Counted from the first letter of the stretch, positions 47,305 through 57,624 are shown. The stretch: 64,000 nt of DNA from Bacillota bacterium (GCA_029224465.1 JAQXUQ010000005.1:1-64000), one strand, 5' to 3'. Numbers and translations: made by a program. The notes: generated by a model from the letters alone, not told the origin.

Positions 47305-47856
47305 ATGGAATATCAGGTTCATAAACAGGGAAAGCGCGTTTATCTGCGCCCTCTTTCGCTCGAAGATTCGCCGCTTGTTGTGCGCTGGCGCAACAATCCG
47401 CGCGTGCGGGAAAACTACATTTACAGAGAGCCGTTTACGCTGGAAGGGCAGGAAGCCTATTACCGGGATGTGATTCAGACGGGAAAAGCCGTGCAGGCGG
47501 TCATCTGCGAGAAGGGAAGCGGCATGCCGGCCGGGTGCTGTGTGCTGAATCATCTGGACTTTGCAAGAAGGCAGTGCGAGTTCGGTTTTTTCATCGGGGA
47601 AGACAGCGCGCGGGGGAAGCACTTAAGCTCCGAAGCCGCGCACCTGATGCTGGACTACGCGTTTACGGACCTTTCGATGACCAGAGCCTATTCGCGGATT
47701 TTTGTGTTCAACGCGCCGTCCCTTAAAGGAACCGGCGGTTCCGGCTTCGTGATTGCCGGCAGATGCCTGAAGGTCAGATGCACGGACGGATTCTGCTCCG
47801 ATATGTACATGTCGGAGTGTCTGAAGGATAATTTTTATGGAAAACAGAACGGATAA
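47305..47856 (+). CDS. GNAT (RimJ-like) N-acetyltransferase
   Basis: VYLRPLSLEDSPLVVRWRNNPRVRENYIYREPFT and FGFFIGEDSARGKHLSSEA. Confidence 0.85.
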   Translation: MEYQVHKQGKRVYLRPLSLEDSPLVVRWRNNPRVRENYIYREPFTLEGQEAYYRDVIQTGKAVQAVICEKGSGMPAGCCVLNHLDFARRQCEFGFFIGEDSARGKHLSSEAAHLMLDYAFTDLSMTRAYSRIFVFNAPSLKGTGGSGFVIAGRCLKVRCTDGFCSDMYMSECLKDNFYGKQNG

Positions 47857-48919
47857 CCTTGAAACGCCAAAGCTTGTCAGCTTCATCATTCCCTGTTATC
47901 ACTCGGCGAAGACGCTGCCCGGCGTCGTGGAAGAGATCGATAAAACCATGCAGGAGCTGCCGCAGTACAGAACGCAGATCATTATGGTCAACGATGACCC
48001 GAAAGACGGGACCTGGGGCGTGATTCAAAAGCTATGCCGGGAGAAAGAGGGCAGGGACGGCATCTGTTTTGCGCGGAATTTCGGTCAGCACGCTGCTCTT
48101 ATGGCGGGTATCCGGAGAGCGCAGGGCGACATTCTGATCTGCCTTGACGACGACGGACAGACGCCGGCCTGCGAGGCTCCGGAGCTGATTGCCGCGATTG
48201 AAAACGGCGCCGATGCCGCTTACGCGAAATACGAAAAAAAACAGCACTCCGGCTTCCGCAACTTCGGTTCTTCGGTCAATGAGAAGATGTGCGAGATCCT
48301 TCTGGGCAAGCCGAAGGATCTGTATGTGTCGAGCTATTTTGCGATGCGCCGTTTTGTCGCGGAGGAAGTAAGGCGCTACGAAAATTCCTACCCGTATCTT
48401 CTGGGACTGGTGCTGCGTTCGACTTCGAATATCGTGAACGTGCCCGTGCATCACAGGAAAAGAGAGAGCGGAACGAGCGGCTATACGCTGGGAAAGCTTT
48501 TCGGGCTCTGGATGAACGGGTTTACGGCATTCTCGATCGAGCCGCTCCGGATCGCAACGAAAATGGGCGCTGTTTTCGCGTTTGTTTCCTTTATCTACGG
48601 CATCTATACAATTATCAAGAAAATCATCAATCCCGCCGTACCGATGGGATTTTCGGCCATGATGACGGCCATTATCTTCTTCGGCGGGATGCTGATGCTG
48701 ATGGTCGGGCTCGCGGGCGAGTATATCGGGAGGACGTACATCTCCGTCAACCGTGCGCCGCAGTATGTGATCCGTGAAACGGCAGGTGCACCGCAGGCCG
48801 GCGCCCGCGCCGGGGGATGCGGCAGGGAGACGGCGGATGCCCCCGCGGGCGGGAACGGCCGGCAGGCAGTCGGCACCCGCGGAGAAGAAATTCGGAAGGA
48901 TCCGGAAGATTTATGCTGA
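47837..48919 (+). CDS. Family 2 glycosyltransferase (DPM/GtrB/ArnC-like)
   Basis: VSFIIPCYHSAKTLPGVVEEID, MVNDDPKDGTW, ICLDDDGQTP, two C-terminal TM helices. Confidence 0.92.
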   Translation: MENRTDNLETPKLVSFIIPCYHSAKTLPGVVEEIDKTMQELPQYRTQIIMVNDDPKDGTWGVIQKLCREKEGRDGICFARNFGQHAALMAGIRRAQGDILICLDDDGQTPACEAPELIAAIENGADAAYAKYEKKQHSGFRNFGSSVNEKMCEILLGKPKDLYVSSYFAMRRFVAEEVRRYENSYPYLLGLVLRSTSNIVNVPVHHRKRESGTSGYTLGKLFGLWMNGFTAFSIEPLRIATKMGAVFAFVSFIYGIYTIIKKIINPAVPMGFSAMMTAIIFFGGMLMLMVGLAGEYIGRTYISVNRAPQYVIRETAGAPQAGARAGGCGRETADAPAGGNGRQAVGTRGEEIRKDPEDLC

Positions 48920-51534
48920 GAAAGATTGTAGAAAAGAAAAATGCGGCGCTCTTTGTCATCGCGCTCATCACGGCCCTTCTGCTGTCCCTCCTCTGGCCGC
49001 TGCGGCTGTTTACGCAGGACATTCCGCTCGAGGGCGGAGAGATCACAGAAAGCACCGGCGTCATTGATGACGGGAGCGACGCCGGGGAATATTTCACCGC
49101 GCAGTATTCGCATTTACAAAGCGCGCGGATTTATATTTCCGGCGTTTCAAAGGGAAGAGCGTTCAAAGCGCAGCTTTTTCATCAGGGAAAGGACGGCACG
49201 GAACTGGCCGCCGAGGAGCTCGTCCGCTTTCCGCAGGATGTGCCGGACTATGTGACGATTCCCATGGACGCCGATCTGATCCCGGGAGACACCTATATCC
49301 TGCTGCTGCGGGGAATCCATTCCTCGTTTACCGCGGGGCTGACCGGCACACAGGAAGGGGACGGCGCGCCGCTGTATCTTGGAGGCTTCTATCAGGACAC
49401 CTCGCTGAACGGGCTCCATACCGCGGCGGATCTGACCTACCGGGTCCCGCTGCAGAAGGGAAGAACGCTTGCAGCCGCGGCGGCAGTGCTTGCCGCGGGA
49501 CTGCTCATTGCTTTTGCGGCTGTACTTTGGTTCCGGAAGAAACCGGAGAAAAACACACTGGTTCCCGTGCTTACAGTCCTGCAATATGTTCTGACGCCGG
49601 TGGTCCTGACCGCCGGCGCCGCCGCGGGTATCTGCATCTGGCCGCTGAAGCTCTTCGACACGAGCCCTCTCGACATTGTGTTCTATGAAGCCGGCACCGC
49701 GGTTTTCGTCCTTTCCGCACTGTACGGACTCTGGCACAAGCGTCCGGTCTTTACGGAAATGGAACGCGAAATGTCGTTCGGGGAAGCTGTCTCCTCTGTC
49801 CGGCATCTTCTGAATATTGTCTGCATCGCGCTGCTTTTCAAGTATTCCGCGGACTACATGAACGCGCTCAGCGATATCACGCATGACAATGCGCAGAACG
49901 CGATCATCATCCTTCTGTGCCTTGTCATGCTGATCATGGGCGATCTTTCGTGGACGCTGAACGGATGGACGGTTCTTACGGCCGCGGGTGCTTCGGCTGC
50001 CGCTGTCCTCTGGTATCACGCGCACAAAGAGGGGCCGCAGGTCCGGTATTATCTGGAACACAACAGCGTTTACCGCTCGTCCGCGGCAGCCATGGTGTTT
50101 GCCGCTGTGACAGCAGTTTCCTTAATTGTCATGCTCACGCGCCGGACCGGCTGCCGGAAAAAGCTTCCGAAAGCGCAGCTTCTGACAGCGCTTCCGCTTA
50201 CGGCTCTGCTTGCATGGATGCTGATCTTCCGGGGACCCAGACAGTGGGTCCTTGTGATGGTTCTCATCCTTGTCATGTTTTACGCGCGCTATCTGTTCTT
50301 TACGGACAGAAAGCTGTGGCTGCGCGACGTATCCTGCGGCATCGCCCTGCACTTTGTGTGCTCGGTCCTGTACTCGATGCTGCACAGATACTACATCGCT
50401 TACGAATACAACCGCTTTTCGATGCAGTTCCATACAGTGACCGTGACGGCCTACTATCTGCTCATTGTGTCCGCAGTTTCGGTAACGCTTCTTCTTTCGA
50501 AGCTCCGCGCATATCGGGGACTGCCGCTCCGGCAGAAGCTCTCGTATATCTGGAAGGAGGTCCTGTTCTTCGGCTTTACGGCTTCGTACATGCTGATGAG
50601 CCTTACAAGAGCAGGCATCGGCGGACTGTTCCTTTTCTGCGTCTTTTCCGCGTTCGCGCTCTGCGGAGGAAAGAAAATGCGGATCCGGGGGCCGCTGACC
50701 GCGCTGGCATCGATGCTTCTGATTGTGCTGATCACGTTCCCCGCGGCCTTTACCGGGCAGCGGCTGGTTTCCACAGTGGCGGAAAGACCGCACCGCTTTG
50801 AAGAAATCGAGCCGTATAATGACAGTCTTCTGCGGAACGTGCGCTGGGATTCACGGTGGTTTATGAATCTGGAAATCTTCATCCGCGATTTCGGCGACCG
50901 GATTGTCGGCGGCGGAACCGGATCAAAGCTGTATTTCGGGCTCGGCTGGAACGAGCAGCGGGATTTTATGGATGACCGTGAAAGGCTCATGGGCGAGATC
51001 GAAGACGATATCGCACAGGAGGCAGCCACCGCGGAAGGAGCACGCAAAGAAGAACTGGAAGGTCAGGAAGAGGCGCTGTTTGCCGGAGACGGACAGGAGA
51101 GCTCTTCCGCACAGGCGACCGGCACGGAAGGCTCGCTTGCCAACGGCGATCTTTCAAACGGCCGGGTCGAGCTGTGGAAGCGGTATCTGGAGCAGCTGCG
51201 GCTGACGGGCCACGATGAGATGGGGGTCGAACTGCTGGGCGGACAGGTGGCCGTGCACGCGCACAACGTCTACCTGCAGGCAGCCTATGACTTCGGCATT
51301 CCGGGCGGAATCCTGTTCTTTGGCTTTACTGTTTTGACACTGGCCGGAACATGGATATACTATGTAAAGAATCGCGCATGGAACTTGTACGGGTTTGTCC
51401 CTTTCCTGACCGTTTCGGGCTTCATGATCACGGGACTTGTGGAATGGATCTTCCAGTTCTGCAACCCGTATACGCTGGCGCTCTTCCTGATGATTGCTCC
51501 GGTGCTTTTTCAGGAGCCGGAAGCCGCGGAATAA
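48913..51534 (+). CDS. O-antigen ligase/polymerase (Wzy-like) membrane protein
   Basis: Polytopic; NGRVELWKRYLEQLRLTGHDEMG...AHNVYLQAAYDFGIPGGILF motif. Confidence 0.75.
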   Translation: MLRKIVEKKNAALFVIALITALLLSLLWPLRLFTQDIPLEGGEITESTGVIDDGSDAGEYFTAQYSHLQSARIYISGVSKGRAFKAQLFHQGKDGTELAAEELVRFPQDVPDYVTIPMDADLIPGDTYILLLRGIHSSFTAGLTGTQEGDGAPLYLGGFYQDTSLNGLHTAADLTYRVPLQKGRTLAAAAAVLAAGLLIAFAAVLWFRKKPEKNTLVPVLTVLQYVLTPVVLTAGAAAGICIWPLKLFDTSPLDIVFYEAGTAVFVLSALYGLWHKRPVFTEMEREMSFGEAVSSVRHLLNIVCIALLFKYSADYMNALSDITHDNAQNAIIILLCLVMLIMGDLSWTLNGWTVLTAAGASAAAVLWYHAHKEGPQVRYYLEHNSVYRSSAAAMVFAAVTAVSLIVMLTRRTGCRKKLPKAQLLTALPLTALLAWMLIFRGPRQWVLVMVLILVMFYARYLFFTDRKLWLRDVSCGIALHFVCSVLYSMLHRYYIAYEYNRFSMQFHTVTVTAYYLLIVSAVSVTLLLSKLRAYRGLPLRQKLSYIWKEVLFFGFTASYMLMSLTRAGIGGLFLFCVFSAFALCGGKKMRIRGPLTALASMLLIVLITFPAAFTGQRLVSTVAERPHRFEEIEPYNDSLLRNVRWDSRWFMNLEIFIRDFGDRIVGGGTGSKLYFGLGWNEQRDFMDDRERLMGEIEDDIAQEAATAEGARKEELEGQEEALFAGDGQESSSAQATGTEGSLANGDLSNGRVELWKRYLEQLRLTGHDEMGVELLGGQVAVHAHNVYLQAAYDFGIPGGILFFGFTVLTLAGTWIYYVKNRAWNLYGFVPFLTVSGFMITGLVEWIFQFCNPYTLALFLMIAPVLFQEPEAAE

Positions 51535-51558
51535 TTCACTGCAAAACAGGTATTACGG

Positions 51559-53508
51559 ATGGCTGACAACAGACAGACAAAAAAACCATTTAATTACGCC
51601 AAATTCTGGCGAAGAACCGCGCTCATTCTCTACGACATCATGAGCGTCATCGTTTCCTGCGCGCTCGCGCTTCTGATCCGGTATGAGTTTCATATCGGGG
51701 AGGTGCCGGAGTATTTCTATATTCCGGTGATGCGCGCGATGCCGCTGCTTGTCGCGTCGACAATCGCGATATTCTGGTTTCTGAAGCTCTACAATTCTCT
51801 CTGGGCGTTCGCCGGGGAAACGGAGCTGCAGAATCTTGTGATCGCGTGCGTGCTCTCCGGCGCGGCGGGCGTCATCATTCTGCCGTTTTTCAGGATCGAG
51901 CAGCAGGCGGTGCCGCAGAGCTTCCATTTCATGTATGTGTTCCTTCTGATCACGATGACCTTCATCAGCAGGTTTTCCTACCGGTTTCTGCGAAGCCTGA
52001 AGCACAGGAACGCCAACAAGAACAACAGCGTTTCCGTCATGGTGATCGGCGCGGGCGAAGCGGGCAATATCATCATCAAGGAAATCCTGAACTCTCATTA
52101 CAGCACGATGAATTTAAAGTGCATCATCGACGATAATCAGGAAAAGTGGGGGCGGTATATTCAGGGCATCAAGGTCGTCGGCGGCAGGGACCGGATTCTG
52201 GAAGCCGCGGCGGAATATGACATTGACGAGATCATCATCGCGATTCCTTCGCTCTCAAGGCAGAAGCTCGCCGGCCTTCTGGACATCTGCAAGGAGACCA
52301 AGTGCCGGCTGCAGGTGCTGCCTGCCATTTATCAGCTGGTCAACGGCGAAGTCAGCGTTTCGAAGCTGCGCAATGTCGAAGTTGAAGACCTACTCGGAAG
52401 AGAACCTGTCCGGGTCGACATGGATTCGATCCTCGGTTACGTACAGGGTAAAACAGTCCTCATCACCGGCGGCGGCGGCTCGATCGGCTCCGAGCTCTGC
52501 AGACAGATCGCGGGACATCATCCGGGGCAGCTGATAATCGTGGATATTTACGAGAACAATGCCTATGATATCCAGCAGGAGCTGAAGAAAACGCATCCGG
52601 AGCTCAAGCTCACGGTTCTGATCGCCTCGGTCAGAAACGCCGAAAGGCTCAACTGGATTTTCAAGAACTACCGGCCGGACATTGTCTATCACGCGGCCGC
52701 GCACAAGCACGTGCCTCTGATGGAAGACAGCCCGTGCGAAGCCGTCAAGAACAATGTCTTCGGCACCTTCAACACGGCGATGGCCGCGGCGCTGTACCAT
52801 ACGCAGCGTTTTGTTATGATTTCGACCGACAAGGCGGTCAATCCGACCAATATCATGGGCGCGTCCAAAAGGATCTGTGAAATGATCGTGCAGGCGTTCA
52901 ACAGCGAGTATCCGGATACGAATTTCGTCGCGGTCCGCTTCGGAAATGTACTGGGCTCCAACGGCTCGGTGATTCCGCTGTTTAAAAAGCAGATTGCGGC
53001 AGGCGGTCCCGTGACCGTAACAGACCCGAACATCATCCGGTATTTCATGACGATTCCCGAAGCGGTTTCCCTTGTGCTGCAGGCCGGCGCCTACGCGAAG
53101 GGCGGCGAAATCTTCGTGCTCGACATGGGAAAACCGGTCCGCATTCTGGATCTTGCGGAAAACCTGATCAAGCTTTCGGGCTATAAGGTCGGCGAAGATA
53201 TCAGAATCGAATTTACGGGACTGCGGCCCGGCGAAAAGCTCTATGAAGAAATGCTGATGGACGAAGAAGGCCTGCGGGATACCGAAAACAGTCAGATCCA
53301 TATCGGAAAGCCGCTCGAAATTGACCGCGATCACTTCTTCAGTCAGCTGATCGCGCTCAAGAAGGCGGCTTATGTCGAATCGCCGGACATCCGCGAGTAT
53401 GTGAAGGCGATTGTGCCGACATATAAAAAGAATACGGAAGTCAACGATACGGCCATCAGGGAGCATGCGCTGGACAACAGGGCAAATGAAAATTACGCAA
53501 AACAATGA
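51559..53508 (+). CDS. Membrane-anchored nucleoside-diphosphate-sugar 4,6-dehydratase (CapD/PglF-like)
   Basis: TM helices then VLITGGGGSIGSELCRQI; HAAAHKHVPLMEDSP; STDKAVNPTNIMGASKR. Confidence 0.92.
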   Translation: MADNRQTKKPFNYAKFWRRTALILYDIMSVIVSCALALLIRYEFHIGEVPEYFYIPVMRAMPLLVASTIAIFWFLKLYNSLWAFAGETELQNLVIACVLSGAAGVIILPFFRIEQQAVPQSFHFMYVFLLITMTFISRFSYRFLRSLKHRNANKNNSVSVMVIGAGEAGNIIIKEILNSHYSTMNLKCIIDDNQEKWGRYIQGIKVVGGRDRILEAAAEYDIDEIIIAIPSLSRQKLAGLLDICKETKCRLQVLPAIYQLVNGEVSVSKLRNVEVEDLLGREPVRVDMDSILGYVQGKTVLITGGGGSIGSELCRQIAGHHPGQLIIVDIYENNAYDIQQELKKTHPELKLTVLIASVRNAERLNWIFKNYRPDIVYHAAAHKHVPLMEDSPCEAVKNNVFGTFNTAMAAALYHTQRFVMISTDKAVNPTNIMGASKRICEMIVQAFNSEYPDTNFVAVRFGNVLGSNGSVIPLFKKQIAAGGPVTVTDPNIIRYFMTIPEAVSLVLQAGAYAKGGEIFVLDMGKPVRILDLAENLIKLSGYKVGEDIRIEFTGLRPGEKLYEEMLMDEEGLRDTENSQIHIGKPLEIDRDHFFSQLIALKKAAYVESPDIREYVKAIVPTYKKNTEVNDTAIREHALDNRANENYAKQ

Positions 53509-53523
53509 CGGGAGGGCACTCCT

Positions 53524-54816
53524 ATGCTGAGTACAAAAGATTTTTCAGGAATCGAACCGTTTGAAAAGAAAGTCTGGCTCTCGTCGCCGACCATGCACGG
53601 CGATGAGCTGCGCTATATGAAAGAGGCGTATGAGACAAACTGGATGTCGACGGTCGGAGCGAACATCAACGAAGTCGAAAGGCAGATTGCGCAGAAGGTC
53701 GGCTGCCGGTACGCAGTGGCGCTTTCGGCGGGTACGGCTGCGCTGCATCTTGCAACGAAGCTTGCGGGAGAGCGGCTCTACGGCATGGCAAGGCCGTCGG
53801 AAGGAACACTCCGGGGACACAAGGTTTTCTGCTCCGACATGACTTTTGACGCAACGGTGAATCCGGTCGCGTATGAGGACGGCGAAGCGGTTTTTATCGA
53901 CACCGAACGGGACACCTGGAACATGGACCCCGCGGCGCTCGAAAAGGCGTTTGAACTGTATCCGGACGTCCGCCTGATTGTGACCGCGCACCTGTACGGA
54001 ACGCCCGGAAAGATCGACGAGATTTTAAAGATCGCGAAGGCGCATGACGCACTCCTCATCGAGGACGCCGCGGAGTCGCTCGGCGCGCTTTACAAAGGCC
54101 GGCAGACCGGGACCTTCGGAGATTACAACGCGATTTCGTTCAACGGCAACAAGATCATCACCGGGTCTTCGGGCGGTATGTTTTTAACGGACAGCAGGGA
54201 AGATGCCGACAAGGTCCGCAAGTGGTCGACCCAGTCGCGCGAGGCCGCGCCCTGGTACCAGCATGAGGAAATCGGATACAACTACAGGATGAGCAATGTG
54301 ATCGCGGGTGTTATCCGCGGCCAGATTCCGTATCTTGACGAACACATCGCGCAGAAGAAGGCAATTTACGGGCGTTACCGCGAGGGACTCTCCGATCTTC
54401 CGGTCACAATGAATCCGTATGACGCGGAAAACTCGGAGCCGAATTTCTGGCTTTCCTGTCTTCTGATCGACCCTTCCGCGATGTGCAGGCAGGTCCGGGG
54501 CGAGAAGCAGCCGCTGTTTATTTCAGAGCCCGGCAAAACATGCCCGAGCGAGATTCTCGAAGCGATCGAAAGCATCAACGCGGAGGGACGCCCGATCTGG
54601 AAGCCGATGCATCTGCAGCCGGTTTACCGGATGAACGGTTTTGTTACGGCGAAAGGAAACGGCAGGGGACAGAGCAATGCCTACATTGACGAAGGCGAAC
54701 CTCTGGACGTCGGCGCCGACATTTTCGCGCGGGGTCTGTGCCTTCCTTCGGATAACAAGATGACACAGGAGCAGCAGGAGCGGATCATCGAAGTGATTCA
54801 CAGATGCTTTGCGTAA
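53524..54816 (+). CDS. DegT/DnrJ/EryC1/StrS aminotransferase, PglE-like
   Basis: EAYETNWMSTVGANINEVE, SAGTAALHLATKL, IEDAAESLGALYKGRQTGTFGDYNAISFNGNKIITGSSGGM. Confidence 0.92.
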   Translation: MLSTKDFSGIEPFEKKVWLSSPTMHGDELRYMKEAYETNWMSTVGANINEVERQIAQKVGCRYAVALSAGTAALHLATKLAGERLYGMARPSEGTLRGHKVFCSDMTFDATVNPVAYEDGEAVFIDTERDTWNMDPAALEKAFELYPDVRLIVTAHLYGTPGKIDEILKIAKAHDALLIEDAAESLGALYKGRQTGTFGDYNAISFNGNKIITGSSGGMFLTDSREDADKVRKWSTQSREAAPWYQHEEIGYNYRMSNVIAGVIRGQIPYLDEHIAQKKAIYGRYREGLSDLPVTMNPYDAENSEPNFWLSCLLIDPSAMCRQVRGEKQPLFISEPGKTCPSEILEAIESINAEGRPIWKPMHLQPVYRMNGFVTAKGNGRGQSNAYIDEGEPLDVGADIFARGLCLPSDNKMTQEQQERIIEVIHRCFA

Positions 54817-54847
54817 AAGCTTTGTCTGCACAGAAGGAGAGACTGCC

Positions 54848-55510
54848 TTGAAAACGGGAATCTACGGAAAATACGTAAAGCGGCTGCTCGATGTTGTCTT
54901 TTCCCTGGCGGGACTGATACTGATCAGCCCGGTTTTTCTGACCGTGATGATCCTCGTCCGGGTGAAGCTCGGCAGTCCCGTATTCTTTCATCAGAAGCGC
55001 CCCGGCAGGAACGGAAAGATTTTCGGGCTTTTAAAGTTCCGCTCGATGACCGATGAACGCGGAGAGGACGGAGAGCTGCTGCCGGACGAACAGCGGCTGC
55101 CGCATTTCGGCAGGGTGCTGCGAGCAACGAGTCTCGACGAGCTGCCCGAATTCCTCAATATCCTGAAGGGAGACATGAGCTTTGTAGGCCCCAGACCTCT
55201 GCTGGTCCGGTACCTCCCTTATTACACTGAAGAGGAAATGCACCGGCACGATGTCCGTCCCGGCCTGACCGGCCTTGCACAGATCCACGGGCGGAACGCG
55301 TTGAACTGGGAAGACCGGTTCCGGTATGATCTTCTGTATGCCGGAAATGTGACGTTTGCGCAGGACTGCAGGATTGTGTTCGCGACAATCGGAAAAGTTC
55401 TGAAAAAGAGCGGCGTTCAGTCCGGCGCGGACCAGTCGGTCGAAGATTTTGATGTCTACAGGAAGCAGCAGGGAATGCAGCCGCTCCGCAGCACGGAAGA
55501 GTTTGAATAA
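54848..55510 (+). CDS. Polyprenyl-phosphate sugar-1-phosphate transferase, PglC-like
   Basis: KRLLDVVFSLAGLILISPVF, KLGSPVFFHQKRPGRNGKIFGLLKFRSM, SLDELPEFLNILKGDMSFVGPRPLLVRYLPYYT; probable TTG start with aaggagag. Confidence 0.92.
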   Translation: MKTGIYGKYVKRLLDVVFSLAGLILISPVFLTVMILVRVKLGSPVFFHQKRPGRNGKIFGLLKFRSMTDERGEDGELLPDEQRLPHFGRVLRATSLDELPEFLNILKGDMSFVGPRPLLVRYLPYYTEEEMHRHDVRPGLTGLAQIHGRNALNWEDRFRYDLLYAGNVTFAQDCRIVFATIGKVLKKSGVQSGADQSVEDFDVYRKQQGMQPLRSTEEFE

Positions 55511-55552
55511 AGACGCGGCGCCGGATGGTACCGCTGTCCCTGGAGAAAAGAA

Positions 55553-56611
55553 ATGCGGGAGAAAAACGGGAAACTGAACACGATCGCCGTACTGGAGAGC
55601 AGATTTGTACCGACGCCGGTGCAGGCGCTTTCCGGCGATTATTCGGATAACAGGATTTATGTGAAACGGGACGATCTGATCCCGTTTTCTTTTGGCGGAA
55701 ACAAGGTGCGCAAGGCACAGTGTTTTTACGCGGACATCATGAAAGAGCAGCCGGATATCCTTGTGACCTACGGATCGAATTCCTCGAACCACTGCCGCGT
55801 GATCGCGAACATGGCGGCTTCGATGGGAGTTCCCTGCCATATTATTTCGAGTGATCATGCGGTGGAGGGGAAAGACGGGAGAGAACTTTTCAACCGAGAG
55901 CTCATCAAACAGTTCGGGGCGGACGTGGAGACTGTTCCGGTATCCATGGTGCATGATACAATTGAGACAAGGCTGGAAGACTACAGAAGACAGGGAATGA
56001 AGCCGTATTTCATCCAGGGCGGCGGCCACGGGGACCTCGGCACCGATGCCTACACAAAGGCGTACGTCAACGAGTTCCTCGCGCAGTTGAACGCGCTGAA
56101 GATTGACTATCTGTTTCTGGCCTCCGGTACGGGCGCGACGCAGGCGGGACTGATCTGCGGGAAGACCTTTATGAGCACGCAGCTGCGACAGCTGAATCTT
56201 GCGGCACAGTTCCGGGCGGACGGGAACCATCAAACCATTGACGCCGATCCGGACAAGCCGGTCATCGTCGGCATCAGCATCGCGAGAAATGAGGAGCGCG
56301 GCCGGGAGGTGGTCAAGGAGAGTGTCCTTTCCTATCTCGAGCACTGCATGCACGGGCGGCAGTCGTGGTTCCGCGAGGAGGATCTGATCTTTGACGACCA
56401 CTACATTCTCGGCGGGTACGGTCTGTACAATGAACAGGTTCTGAATACGATTGAAAAGGTCTTCCGGTGCGACGGCATTCCGATGGATACAACTTATACC
56501 GGAAAAGCCTTTACCGGAATGTTAAACTATCTTACGGACCATGGCATCCGCGGGAAAAACATTATGTTCCTGCATACCGGCGGAGCGCCGCTGTTTTTTG
56601 ACAGGCTTTAA
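55553..56611 (+). CDS. PLP-dependent D-cysteine desulfhydrase/ACC deaminase-like enzyme
   Basis: YVKRDDLIPFSFGGNKVRKAQ PLP-lysine motif; TYGSNSSNHCRVIANMAASMG; SGTGATQAGLICG. Confidence 0.85.
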   Translation: MREKNGKLNTIAVLESRFVPTPVQALSGDYSDNRIYVKRDDLIPFSFGGNKVRKAQCFYADIMKEQPDILVTYGSNSSNHCRVIANMAASMGVPCHIISSDHAVEGKDGRELFNRELIKQFGADVETVPVSMVHDTIETRLEDYRRQGMKPYFIQGGGHGDLGTDAYTKAYVNEFLAQLNALKIDYLFLASGTGATQAGLICGKTFMSTQLRQLNLAAQFRADGNHQTIDADPDKPVIVGISIARNEERGREVVKESVLSYLEHCMHGRQSWFREEDLIFDDHYILGGYGLYNEQVLNTIEKVFRCDGIPMDTTYTGKAFTGMLNYLTDHGIRGKNIMFLHTGGAPLFFDRL

Positions 56612-56625
56612 AGAGGAGTTATCTC

Positions 56626-57624
56626 ATGGATGAATACAATATCCTGATTCTGGCTGCCGGCACCCGCGACAAGGTTGTCCGGGCTTTCCGGAAGGAGTTT
56701 TCGGGGCAGGGACTTGTGATTGCCGCCGACGCTTCGCCTTACGCACCGGCCCTGTATGATGCCGACAAGGCGTATATTGTGCCGCGCATTGACGCGCCGG
56801 GATATATTGATTTTATTCTGGAGATCTGCAGGAAGGAGAAGGTGCGCGCTGTTTTGACACTGATCGATCCCGAGCTTTCGCTCCTTGCAAAGAACCGGGC
56901 CCGGTTTGAGGAAATCGGCGTGACAGTCATTGTTTCATCGTACGATCTCTGCGAGCTCTCTCTTGACAAGTACGCGATGTATGAGAAGCTGTGTGCACAG
57001 AGTATTCCTACCGCGCGCTGCTGGCTTACAAAAGAGGCCTTTGACGCCGACAGGGCAGAGGGTGTCCCCGGCGCAGAGTATCCGGTGTTTGTCAAACCCA
57101 GAAAAGGCAGCGCTTCGATCGAAATCAATCTCGTGCGCAGTGAAGAAATGCTGACCGCCCTCCTGCATGCGGACAGCGGTCTGATGATACAGGAACTGAT
57201 GCGGGGACAGGAGTACGGGTGCGATGCCTACCTTGATCTGATTTCCGGCAGATGCACCTCCCTGTTCCTGAAGAAGAAGCTCCGCATGCGCGCCGGGGAG
57301 ACCGACAAATCGGTGTCCGTCCACGAGCCCGCAGTGATGCGCAGGATCACGGAATTCGCGGAAAACATGGGTTTCCGCGGCATGATCGACCTCGATCTTT
57401 TTCATGATGAAGAGAAGGACCTCTGGTATCTTTCCGAGGTCAACCCGCGCTTTGGTGGCGGCTATCCGCATGCCTACGCCTGCGGCGTGAATTTCCCGGC
57501 GGCGATTCTGCGCAACCTCCGCGGACAGGAGAACCCCGCGGCGGACTTTGCGTACAAAGACGGCGTTTACATGATGAAATACAATGACATTGTCATCCGG
57601 TCTCAAGAGGAGCTGATAAAGTGA
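56626..57624 (+). CDS. ATP-grasp domain protein (CarB-like amide ligase fold)
   Basis: YPVFVKPRKGSASIEINLVRS, MIQELMRGQEYGCDAYLD, LSEVNPRFGGGYPHAYACG. Confidence 0.88.
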   Translation: MDEYNILILAAGTRDKVVRAFRKEFSGQGLVIAADASPYAPALYDADKAYIVPRIDAPGYIDFILEICRKEKVRAVLTLIDPELSLLAKNRARFEEIGVTVIVSSYDLCELSLDKYAMYEKLCAQSIPTARCWLTKEAFDADRAEGVPGAEYPVFVKPRKGSASIEINLVRSEEMLTALLHADSGLMIQELMRGQEYGCDAYLDLISGRCTSLFLKKKLRMRAGETDKSVSVHEPAVMRRITEFAENMGFRGMIDLDLFHDEEKDLWYLSEVNPRFGGGYPHAYACGVNFPAAILRNLRGQENPAADFAYKDGVYMMKYNDIVIRSQEELIK

